From Pseudomonadota bacterium (GTDB lineage: Bacteria; Pseudomonadota; Alphaproteobacteria; Sphingomonadales; Sphingomonadaceae): 8,044 nt of DNA. Position 1 is the first letter of the stretch, and each line of letters begins with the position of its first letter. Location of the stretch: the NCBI GenBank assembly GCA_023417515.1, contig JAEZFL010000046.1:1-8044 (forward strand), written 5' to 3'. The notes under the pieces are model-generated. The model was not told where the DNA came from, ran no database searches, and worked only from the letters and a program-made list of their open reading frames with translations. A program made the translations under genes and the position numbers. Below, one piece after another: positions 1 through 6,003 of the stretch.

Positions 1-1560
1 GTGCTGCTGGTGCCGCTGGTGGTGCTCGCCGGGCCTGCGCTCGAAGTGCCGCTGCTTGCGGCCGCGGAGCCCGCGCCGGCGGTGTCGGCCGCGCCCGCGG
101 TCGCCGCGACGCTGCCCGCTATCGCCGCGCCCGCGGCCGAGCCGGCGACTCAGCCTTGGTGGGACGGCGAGACCGGCCTGCTCCTGGCCTACGGAATCCC
201 CGCCGGCCTGATGCTGCTCGTCACCCTGGTGGCCATCCTGCGCCTGTTCGCGCTGCGCGGCCGCGCCAGCGTCATCGTCCAGCCGGGCTGGCTGAGCGCT
301 CTCGCCCATGCCCAGCGGCGGATGGGGTTCAAGCACGGCACCGCGTTGCTGGTCAGCGAGGAGCTGGCTTCGCCGGTGAGCTGGGGCGTGCTTCGCCCCG
401 TCATCCTGTTGAGCGAGGACGCGGTCGAATCCCCGGCCGTCGCCGAGGCAATCATCGCCCATGAGCTGGCCCACGTCGCTCGGCTCGACTGGCTCAACCT
501 GCTCCTCGCCCGGATCGCCACGGCGCTCTTCTGGTTCAACCCGCTCGTCTGGATGCTTGCGCGCGCCGGCCACCAGCTGCGCGAGGAAGCGGCCGACGAC
601 GCGGTGCTTCGCGCCGACGTCCCCAATACCGATTATGCCGCCCTGCTGGTCGGCTGCGCTCGGCACGAAGGCAGCGGCATGCTGCTCGCCGCCAACGGAG
701 TCGCTCCGGGCAAGGGCTCGCTCAGCATCCGGGTGCGCCGGATCCTCGACCAGGCCGCGCCGCGAAGCCCGGCACGGGTCGCCTGGGCCGGCGGATGCGC
801 TGCCGCCGCGCTCATCCTCGCCGCTCCGCTCGCCGCCTTCACCCCAGTGGCGCCTCAGGCCCCGCTTGCCCCATCTGCTCCGTTGGCTGCAACCGCTTCA
901 CCCGCCCCTGCCGCCGCGCCCTCTCCGCCGGCACCGGGCGCATCACCGCCACCGTTGGCTCCGGGCATGCCGGCGGTCGCTCCGGCAGTGGGCGCCGCCG
1001 CTCCGACAGCGGCTTCTCCGGTTGCCCCGGTTGGTCCGACGCCGCGCGTGGCGCCGGTGCCGGGCGTGGCGCCCGTCGCGGCCGCAGGCGCGGTCACCCG
1101 AGTCGACCTCGCTTATGCCGCGGCGGTCGCCCAGGCGAACCCGTCGCTCAACCGGCTCAGCCCCGACCAGCTTGTCGGCCTGCGCGTCCACGGAGTCACC
1201 GAGCAGCGCCTGCGCGATTATGCGTCGGCGGGCTATCCGCGGCTCGGCTACGATGACGTGATCAACTTCGCGGTTCACGGAGTCACGCCGGCCTACATCC
1301 GGAGCATGGCGAGCGCCGGCTATCGCGGCGTCACCCCCGAGGAGCTCGTCGAATTCCGGATCTTCGGCGTAACGCCCGAATTCGCCCGCGCGCAGTCGCG
1401 GTCCGGCCGTCGGCCTTCGCCGGACGATCTCGTCGAGCGCCGGATTTTCGGCGGAACGTCGTCGCCCGGACACGCCCGCGCCATCAGCCCGCGGCCGCCC
1501 ACCGTGCGCGCGCCGCCAACACCGAACCCGAGACCAAGGGCCCCCGGTCACGACGACTGA
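1..1560 (+). CDS. M56 (BlaR1-type) membrane zinc metallopeptidase with C-terminal 29-aa repeats, 5'-partial
   Basis: Seen: the frame is open from base 1, so the true start probably lies upstream and residue numbers count from base 1. Residues 1-15 look like the end of a membrane helix, followed by an Ala/Pro-rich loop and a strong membrane segment at about 61-84. The zincin motif HELAH is at 154-158, and LREEAADD follows, with E195 as the likely third zinc ligand. FWFNPLVW is typical of the family. Another membrane helix spans about 261-280, then an Ala/Pro linker to about 365, then 29-residue repeats from 391. Known: BlaR1/MecR1 proteins are membrane sensors whose cytosolic zincin domain acts when a periplasmic domain perceives a ligand, often with a BlaI-type repressor encoded next door. 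Inferred: the repeats sit in the periplasm and replace the penicillin-binding sensor, so the ligand is unknown and need not be a beta-lactam. A BlaI-like gene, if present, would be outside the window. The last 25 residues are Pro/Arg-rich and lose the repeat pattern. The family call is strong and the role tentative. Confidence 0.85.
   Translation: MLLVPLVVLAGPALEVPLLAAAEPAPAVSAAPAVAATLPAIAAPAAEPATQPWWDGETGLLLAYGIPAGLMLLVTLVAILRLFALRGRASVIVQPGWLSALAHAQRRMGFKHGTALLVSEELASPVSWGVLRPVILLSEDAVESPAVAEAIIAHELAHVARLDWLNLLLARIATALFWFNPLVWMLARAGHQLREEAADDAVLRADVPNTDYAALLVGCARHEGSGMLLAANGVAPGKGSLSIRVRRILDQAAPRSPARVAWAGGCAAAALILAAPLAAFTPVAPQAPLAPSAPLAATASPAPAAAPSPPAPGASPPPLAPGMPAVAPAVGAAAPTAASPVAPVGPTPRVAPVPGVAPVAAAGAVTRVDLAYAAAVAQANPSLNRLSPDQLVGLRVHGVTEQRLRDYASAGYPRLGYDDVINFAVHGVTPAYIRSMASAGYRGVTPEELVEFRIFGVTPEFARAQSRSGRRPSPDDLVERRIFGGTSSPGHARAISPRPPTVRAPPTPNPRPRAPGHDD
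1171..1476 (+). repeat. 29-aa (87-bp) tandem repeats in the tail of the M56 peptidase
   Basis: Repeat units begin with a hydrophobic pair at residues 391, 420, 449 and 477 of the reading frame, giving spacings of 29, 29 and 28. The core pattern is LVEFRIxGVTPE, then a second helix-like stretch ending in SGY or AGY. The third unit is one residue short and the fourth decays after HARAI. The same repeat, in stricter form, fills the next gene. Confidence 0.8.
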
Positions 1561-1621
1561 CCGGTCGGGAGACTTTCGAACAGCCGCCGCTGCCACGGCA
1601 CAGAGACGTCAACACCACGGT

Positions 1622-1638
1622 CCTTCGCGAGGCGAAGG
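1622..1638 (+). other. Intergenic stem-loop between the M56 peptidase and repeat-protein genes
   Basis: CCTTCGC (1622-1628), loop GAG, GCGAAGG (1632-1638): a perfect 7-bp GC-rich stem in the 116-bp gap, 38 bp before the next start codon. No T-tract follows, so it does not look like an intrinsic terminator. It could be an mRNA-processing or stabilising hairpin that sets the relative expression of the two genes, or it could be chance in GC-rich DNA. Confidence 0.4.
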
Positions 1639-1676
1639 TCCGGACGGGCGCCCGTGCCCGCACAAGGAGAGAGAAG

Positions 1677-2657
1677 ATGATCCGAAGCTTCCTGTTTCTG
1701 ACCGCCGCGAGCTTTTCGATGTCGGCGCCGGCGGTGGACGTGCAGCCGGAGCCGGCCGCCGCCCCCGCGCGTGCCTTCAATCCGCTCGCGATCGAATGGG
1801 CGGTGTCGCCGGCGAGCCGCGACGATCGGGTGCAGCTGCGGCTGAGCTACCGGACCAGCGACGGCAACAGCGACAATAGCCGCTCCTACCCGGTCGCGGC
1901 GCTGCAGGGCTTCGACGCCGGCGCTTCCGGTCCGGTCTCCTTCCGCATCGGCGGTGAAGCCGGGAGCCTCGATTGCACCGGAGTCCTGCGCGACCGCCGC
2001 GGCGGCGGCACCTGCCGCTTCCAGCCCGACGCGCGCTTCGCGGCCGAGCTCGAGCGACGCGGAATCGGCCGCGCCACGCCCGAGCAGATGTACCATATGG
2101 CGGTCGGCAACGTCCGGCTGGAGCTGCTCGATGAGCTCGCCCGCCTGGGCTATGAGCGGCCCACGGTCGACAATCTCGTCGAGGCCGGCATCTTCGGCAT
2201 CGACGTGCCCTATGTCCGCGAGATGGCCGACAGCGGCTACCGCGTCGGCTCGATGCGCCGCCTCGTCGAGTTCCGAATCCACGGAGTGACCGCCGACTAT
2301 GTGCGCGGCATGGCGCAATCGGGCTATCGCGACATCGCTCCGGAGCGGCTCGTCGAGTTCCGCATCTTCGGAATCACGCCGGACTATGTGCGCGGCATGG
2401 CCGAGGCCGGCCAGCGCGACCTGCCCGGCCAGCGGCTGGTCGAGTTCAGGATCCACGGGGTGACGCCCGAGTTCGTGAGCGGCCTCGCCGAGGCGGGCTA
2501 TCGCGACCTCACGCCGGCGCAGCTCGTCGAGTTCCGTATCCACGGAGTCACGCCCGCCTTCGTGCGCGAGGTCAATCAAGCCGGCCTTCAGCGGGCGAGC
2601 GCCAGCGAGCTGGTCGAGGCACGGATTCTCGGCCGCCACGCCCGGCGCCGCGACTGA
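1677..2657 (+). CDS. Exported 29-aa-repeat protein of unknown function
   Basis: Seen: 326 residues. The ATG follows AAGGAG (1664-1669) by 7 nt, a strong ribosome binding site that fixes the start. The N-terminus (MIRSFLFLTAASFSMSAPA) resembles a Sec signal peptide cleaved near residue 19. Residues about 33-118 form a separate domain, probably beta-rich, with two cysteines (C100, C113) that could form a disulfide. From residue 138, six 29-residue units follow in exact register (138, 167, 196, 225, 254, 283), with a partial seventh at 312. The pattern is LVEFRIxGVTPxYVRGMAxxGYRDL, and each unit reads as two short helices. Inferred: a periplasmic or surface alpha-solenoid used for protein binding. 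The peptidase encoded just upstream carries the same repeat in its tail, so co-assembly or competition for a shared partner is plausible. I recall similar M56 proteins and secreted proteins with this repeat in other bacteria but cannot name a described family. No enzymatic motif is visible. Confidence 0.8.
   Translation: MIRSFLFLTAASFSMSAPAVDVQPEPAAAPARAFNPLAIEWAVSPASRDDRVQLRLSYRTSDGNSDNSRSYPVAALQGFDAGASGPVSFRIGGEAGSLDCTGVLRDRRGGGTCRFQPDARFAAELERRGIGRATPEQMYHMAVGNVRLELLDELARLGYERPTVDNLVEAGIFGIDVPYVREMADSGYRVGSMRRLVEFRIHGVTADYVRGMAQSGYRDIAPERLVEFRIFGITPDYVRGMAEAGQRDLPGQRLVEFRIHGVTPEFVSGLAEAGYRDLTPAQLVEFRIHGVTPAFVREVNQAGLQRASASELVEARILGRHARRRD
2088..2657 (+). repeat. 87-bp tandem coding repeats, six full units plus a partial one
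   Basis: Units begin at 2088, 2175, 2262, 2349, 2436 and 2523, with the partial copy at 2610: a constant 87-bp spacing. Copies 3 to 6 share blocks such as CTCGTCGAGTTCCG followed by ATCCACGGAGTGAC or close variants. The first two units are diverged. Conserved spacing with scattered synonymous differences suggests old duplication under protein-level selection, not a recent slippage expansion. Confidence 0.85.
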
Positions 2658-2692
2658 GCGGCCGGCGCAAGCAAACAAGGAATGTCGCTTCA

Positions 2693-2698
2693 GGGGAG
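2693..2698 (+). promoter_or_regulatory. Ribosome binding site deciding the start of the TonB-dependent receptor
   Basis: GGGGAG precedes three consecutive ATG codons at 2700, 2703 and 2706, with spacings of 1, 4 and 7 nt, which favours 2706. The upstream in-frame ATG at 2682 directly abuts AAGGA with no spacer and would add a non-typical extension before the signal peptide. Confidence 0.6.
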
Positions 2699-2705
2699 AA
2701 TGATG

Positions 2706-4847
2706 ATGGGGAAGAGCGGAAAACGGCCGGCATTGCTGGGAAGCGTCGCGCTCGCCGGGCTGCTGATCGCGGCTCCCGACACGGCGCGGGCCCAGACTCC
2801 GCCGCCGACGGCGACCCCGACGCCGAGCCCGGCCCCCGCCCCGCCCCCCGGCGAGACAGCGACCGATCCCGACGCGCAGGCTCCGGTCGCCAGCCGCACC
2901 TACACTCCGCAGGATTTTGCGCGTTTCGCGCCGCGCACCGCGCTCGACATGCTTCGCCAGGTCCCCGGCTTCGTGATCCGCGAGCAGGTCGTCGAGCGCG
3001 GCCTCGGCCAGGCGACCGGCAACGTCCTTCTGAACGGCCAGCGCCTGTCCGGCCGCTCCGAGGACGTCACCGTCCAGCTCGGCCGAATCCCCGCCGGCAA
3101 TGTCGTCCGAATCGAGATCGTCGACGGCGCGACGCTCGACATCCCGGGCCTCTCCGGCCAGGTCGCGAACGTCATCGCGCGCGCGGGCGGCCTGAGCGGC
3201 CAATTTTCGTGGCGGCCCGAATTCCGCACCAATTTCGCCGATCCGCTCTTGAGCCGCTTCGAGCTGTCGGTCAGCGGCACCGAGGGGCCGGTCGAATATA
3301 CGCTTGGGCTGGAGAACCAGGCCTCGCGCAGCGCCGCCGGCGGCCCGACCCTGATCTTCAATCCCGACGGAAGCCTGCGCGAGACCCGCCGCGACGAGTG
3401 GACCGGCAATTTCGACCAGCCCCGAGCCAGCGCGCGCTTCGTCATCGACGGCCCCGGCAGCTCGGTCGGCAACCTCAACATGAACTATCGCGAATTCTGG
3501 TACGATTATGTCGAGGACGGAATCCGCACCCGCCCCGGCGAGTTGCCGCGCGAGCGCGACGTGCTCACCCAGGAGGACGGCCACAATTACGAGGTCGGCG
3601 GCGACTTCGAGTTCGCTCTCGGCGGCGGCCGGCTCAAGCTGATCGGGCTCCAGCGCTACGCCCACACATTGCTGTCGTCGGGCGTGCGCACCATGTTCGC
3701 CGACGGCAGCCCCGACACCGGCGACCTGTTCCTTCGCGACAGCGACGAACTCGAGCGAATCGCCCGCGCCGAATATCGCTGGGATGCCGGCGGCGCCGAC
3801 TTCCAGATCTCCGGCGAGGCGGCGTTCAACAGCCTCGACATCGTCTCGAACCTGTTCGTCCTCGACCCCGACGGATCGTTCCGCGAGCTCGACTTCCCGA
3901 GCGGCACCGCCCGTGTCGAGGAAGCGCGCTACGAGGGGATCGCCAGCTATTCGCGCGCCCTGTCGCCCGAGCTCAGCTTCCAGCTCGCCGCCGGCGGCGA
4001 ATATTCGCAGATCAGCCAGGCCGGCGCGGGCGGCATCACGCGAACCTTCTTCCGCCCCAAGGGCCAGCTCACCGCGGCCTGGACCCCGGATCCGAACACC
4101 ACGATCAACCTTCGGCTGCAGCGCCGCGTCGGGCAGCTCAACTTCTTCGACTTCATCGCCAACGTGAACCTGGAGGTCGACCGCGAGAACGAGGCCAATC
4201 CCAACCTCGTCCCGCCGCAAAGCTGGGAGGCCGAGGTCGAGACGGTGCTTCGCATGGGCGCTTGGGGCCAGACCACGCTTCGCACCTACGCGCACCTGGT
4301 CGAGGACATCGTCGACATCATCCCGATCGGGGACGACGGCGAAGGCGTCGGCAACATCGACAGCGCCCGCCGCTTCGGCGCCGACTGGCGCACGACCTTC
4401 AACTTCGATCCGATCGGCTGGCGCGGCGCCCGGCTCGACCTGCGCTTCCTCGTCCAGCACACCGAGGTCGAAGACCCGCTCCTCCACGTGATTCGCCCGA
4501 TCAGCAACACCACCCAGAAATTCTTCGAAGGCATCTTCCGCTACGACATCCCCGAGAGCGACTGGGCGGTCGGCGGCGCCGCCTCGTTCGTCGAGAATGC
4601 CTGGAACTACCGCCTCAGCGAGGTCGGCTACCAGATCGAGGGGCCGGTCTTCGCCAGCGTCTATGTCGAGCACAAAGACGTGTTCGGGCTCACCGTGCGC
4701 GCCACCGCGGGCAACATCCTCGACGCGCGCAGCTATTGGGACCGAGTCGTCTTCCTCGATCGCCGCGACGGCCCGGTCGACTTCATCGAGCGCCGCGACC
4801 GGCTGATCGGCCCGATCTTCTCGTTCCAGGTGAGGGGGCGGTTCTAA
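2706..4847 (+). CDS. TonB-dependent outer-membrane receptor
   Basis: Seen: about 713 residues from the ATG at 2706; other in-frame starts are 2682, 2700 and 2703. A signal peptide ends at ARA before Gln (about residue 29). A Pro/Thr/Ala-rich stretch follows to about 62, then a plug-like domain at about 65-162 containing ALDMLRQVPGF, GNVLLNGQRLSGR and VVRIEIVDGAT. The rest alternates beta strands and polar loops, as in a 22-strand barrel, and ends in FSFQVRGRF with the terminal Phe typical of outer-membrane proteins. Known: this family imports siderophores, vitamins, sugars or other large solutes using TonB energy. The substrate cannot be read from this sequence. I see no clear TonB box and no N-terminal signalling domain for an anti-sigma factor. 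It lies 48 bp after the repeat-protein gene on the same strand, so co-transcription is likely. The class is secure, while substrate and any link to the upstream peptidase are open. Confidence 0.9.
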   Translation: MGKSGKRPALLGSVALAGLLIAAPDTARAQTPPPTATPTPSPAPAPPPGETATDPDAQAPVASRTYTPQDFARFAPRTALDMLRQVPGFVIREQVVERGLGQATGNVLLNGQRLSGRSEDVTVQLGRIPAGNVVRIEIVDGATLDIPGLSGQVANVIARAGGLSGQFSWRPEFRTNFADPLLSRFELSVSGTEGPVEYTLGLENQASRSAAGGPTLIFNPDGSLRETRRDEWTGNFDQPRASARFVIDGPGSSVGNLNMNYREFWYDYVEDGIRTRPGELPRERDVLTQEDGHNYEVGGDFEFALGGGRLKLIGLQRYAHTLLSSGVRTMFADGSPDTGDLFLRDSDELERIARAEYRWDAGGADFQISGEAAFNSLDIVSNLFVLDPDGSFRELDFPSGTARVEEARYEGIASYSRALSPELSFQLAAGGEYSQISQAGAGGITRTFFRPKGQLTAAWTPDPNTTINLRLQRRVGQLNFFDFIANVNLEVDRENEANPNLVPPQSWEAEVETVLRMGAWGQTTLRTYAHLVEDIVDIIPIGDDGEGVGNIDSARRFGADWRTTFNFDPIGWRGARLDLRFLVQHTEVEDPLLHVIRPISNTTQKFFEGIFRYDIPESDWAVGGAASFVENAWNYRLSEVGYQIEGPVFASVYVEHKDVFGLTVRATAGNILDARSYWDRVVFLDRRDGPVDFIERRDRLIGPIFSFQVRGRF

Positions 4848-4856
4848 TCCCTCCCT

Positions 4857-4945
4857 CGTCATGTCGGACCTGATCCGGCATCCACCTTCTTCCTGCTCTT
4901 TCGGCGTGAAAAGAAGGTGGACCCCGGATCAAGTCCGGGGTGACG
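4857..4945. repeat. Dispersed palindromic element, copy 1
   Basis: An 89-bp element bounded by CGTCA and TGACG. The left arm (4862-4880) is TGTCGGA-CCTGA-TCCGGCA, with a 7-bp stem containing one mismatch. The right arm (4922-4940) is CCCCGGA-TCAAG-TCCGGGG, a perfect 7-bp stem. Between them TCCACCTTCTT (4881-4891) pairs perfectly with AAGAAGGTGGA (4911-4921) around a 19-nt loop. The whole can fold as a three-armed structure. It lies between convergent genes and could end transcription from both sides or bind a protein. It overlaps the last codons of the minus-strand gene. Confidence 0.8.
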
Positions 4946-5849
4946 GTGGGGGAGGCAGATACCCCCATTCGGTGAGATAGTAGCGAAGCGCGTCGGGATA
5001 GCCGCTGAAGGTCACGCGCTGGTCAGCGGGGCAGGCGTCGGGATTGTCGACTCCGACCCGGCAGGCATCCTCGGTGCCCCAGGTCGACGACCGCTCGTAG
5101 TGGCTCAGCATGTAGCGCCACGCCTCGTCGAACCGGCCGGCGCGCGCTGCCGCGGCGACATAGCCGGCGCAGGCGCCGTTGCGTTCGAACCCGTCGCGGC
5201 ACCCCTCGCGGCCGGCCGCCATGGCCTCGACGAAGAAGCGGCGGAACGAGGGCCGCGCGGACACGTCCATGACCTCGCCATCGACGATGTTGAGGATCTG
5301 CGGCGGGGCAAGGCTGCCGGCATAGCTGCTGAAGGCGTAGAGGAAGCGGTTGTCGCGCTGGACGAAATCGACGATTCCGTCGCCGTCCTCATCCTTCGGC
5401 ATGTCCTCTTCCGGTCCGCCGTCCCAGGCGCCGAGATCGATCACCGACACGGCCCCCTGCGCCGGGATCAGGGCGACCTGGATCGCGTTGCAGCAATGCG
5501 CTCCGCCGGTGAAGGACTGGAGGTAGAGGAAGCGCGTGCCGTCCCGGTCGAACCGGCCGATTCCGATCTTGTGCTCGTAGTTCGCGCGGGTGTTCGCGCC
5601 CTCCAGCACGACCGCGGCCCGGCCCGGCGCCGCGAGGGTGACCACCGGCGCCACCAGGTCCCCGAATTGCGGGTCGACCCGCGGCCTGACGCTGACTGCG
5701 ATGTCGCCGAACCGGTAGCGCACGGGCTGCGGATTGGCCTCGCCGCTCCAGCCGATCTGGCTGCCGACCGCCACCTCCTGCTGGGCGCTTGCGGGCGGCG
5801 CGACCAGGGCCAGAATTGCCGCCGCCGCGCCGATCCGGGTGCTCTTCAT
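4929..5849 (-). CDS. Exported six-cysteine protein of unknown function
   Basis: Seen: 306 residues. The ATG at 5849 is preceded by AGGAGG with a 5-nt spacer. A Sec signal peptide (MKSTRIGAAAAILALVAPP, then ASA before Gln) is probably cleaved after residue 22. The mature part holds FTGGAHCC (113-120) and an acidic DEDGDGIVD loop (153-161) that matches the DxDxDGxxD calcium-loop pattern. It has six cysteines in all (119, 120, 217, 227, 263, 273), which is consistent with disulfides in the periplasm or outside the cell. An alternating hydrophobic first half suggests a beta fold, with a more helical second half (RFFVEAMAAG, RFDEAWRYMLSHY). I do not recognise a named family or an active site. The stop codon and the last few residues come from palindromic element copy 1, so the C-terminus is probably not conserved. 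A longer in-frame extension to 6023 exists but reads through palindromic copy 2 and is not a plausible start. Confidence 0.75.
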   Translation of the reverse strand: MKSTRIGAAAAILALVAPPASAQQEVAVGSQIGWSGEANPQPVRYRFGDIAVSVRPRVDPQFGDLVAPVVTLAAPGRAAVVLEGANTRANYEHKIGIGRFDRDGTRFLYLQSFTGGAHCCNAIQVALIPAQGAVSVIDLGAWDGGPEEDMPKDEDGDGIVDFVQRDNRFLYAFSSYAGSLAPPQILNIVDGEVMDVSARPSFRRFFVEAMAAGREGCRDGFERNGACAGYVAAAARAGRFDEAWRYMLSHYERSSTWGTEDACRVGVDNPDACPADQRVTFSGYPDALRYYLTEWGYLPPPPSPRT

Positions 5850-5854
5850 CAGGG

Positions 5855-5860
5855 CCTCCT
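5855..5860 (-). promoter_or_regulatory. Ribosome binding site fixing the start of the exported six-cysteine protein
   Basis: On the minus strand AGGAGG lies 5 nt before the ATG at 5849, immediately ahead of the signal peptide. This rejects the longer reading frame that begins inside or beyond the palindromic repeat. Confidence 0.75.
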
Positions 5861-5912
5861 CCTCGCTGCCGACGATCCTACCCCGTTCGGCGGCCGGAGA
5901 CGATCCCACCTT

Positions 5913-5996
5913 CGTCATGCCGGACTTGATCCGGCATCCACCTTCTTTCCCTGACGCCGCAAACAGGTGGACCCCCGGATCGAGTCCGGGGTGACG
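5913..5996. repeat. Dispersed palindromic element, copy 2
   Basis: An 84-bp element of the same family as copy 1. The first 35 bases differ from it at two positions. The ends are CGTCA and TGACG. The left arm is TGCCGGA-CTTGA-TCCGGCA and the right arm has TCCGGGG paired with CCCCGGA around TCGAG. The central stem is shortened to TCCACCT (5937-5943) with AGGTGGA (5965-5971). It fills most of the 154-bp gap between two minus-strand genes, beginning 7 bp past the stop of the acyl-CoA dehydrogenase and ending 64 bp before the next start, so it may attenuate read-through between them. Confidence 0.8.
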
Positions 5997-6003
5997 ATTC
6001 CCG

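Noticed and set aside
1622..1638. Intrinsic terminator between the peptidase and repeat-protein genes
   Set aside because: The stem is convincing but no T-rich tract follows on either strand, and the next gene with strong ribosome binding site starts 38 bp later.
1548..4862. An uninterrupted 1104-codon reading frame on the minus strand
   Set aside because: It is fully antisense to a repeat protein and a receptor that both have signal peptides, ribosome binding sites and family features. Its translation is a low-complexity mix of Ala, Asp, Glu, Arg and Val without domains. Long antisense frames are expected from GC-rich third positions.
3209..4873. 554-codon plus-strand frame inside the receptor gene
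   Set aside because: It is an out-of-frame shadow with an Arg/Pro-rich translation and no recognisable domain, whereas the receptor frame has the plug, barrel and terminal Phe.
4783..4968. Short minus-strand frame containing PDLIRGP and MPDQVRHDE
   Set aside because: This is a well-known type of spurious translation of the dispersed palindromic repeat, not a protein gene.
5100..5954. 284-codon plus-strand frame opposite the exported protein gene
   Set aside because: It is antisense to a gene with a signal peptide and strong ribosome binding site, and its end runs into palindromic copy 2, giving the spurious motif typical of that repeat.
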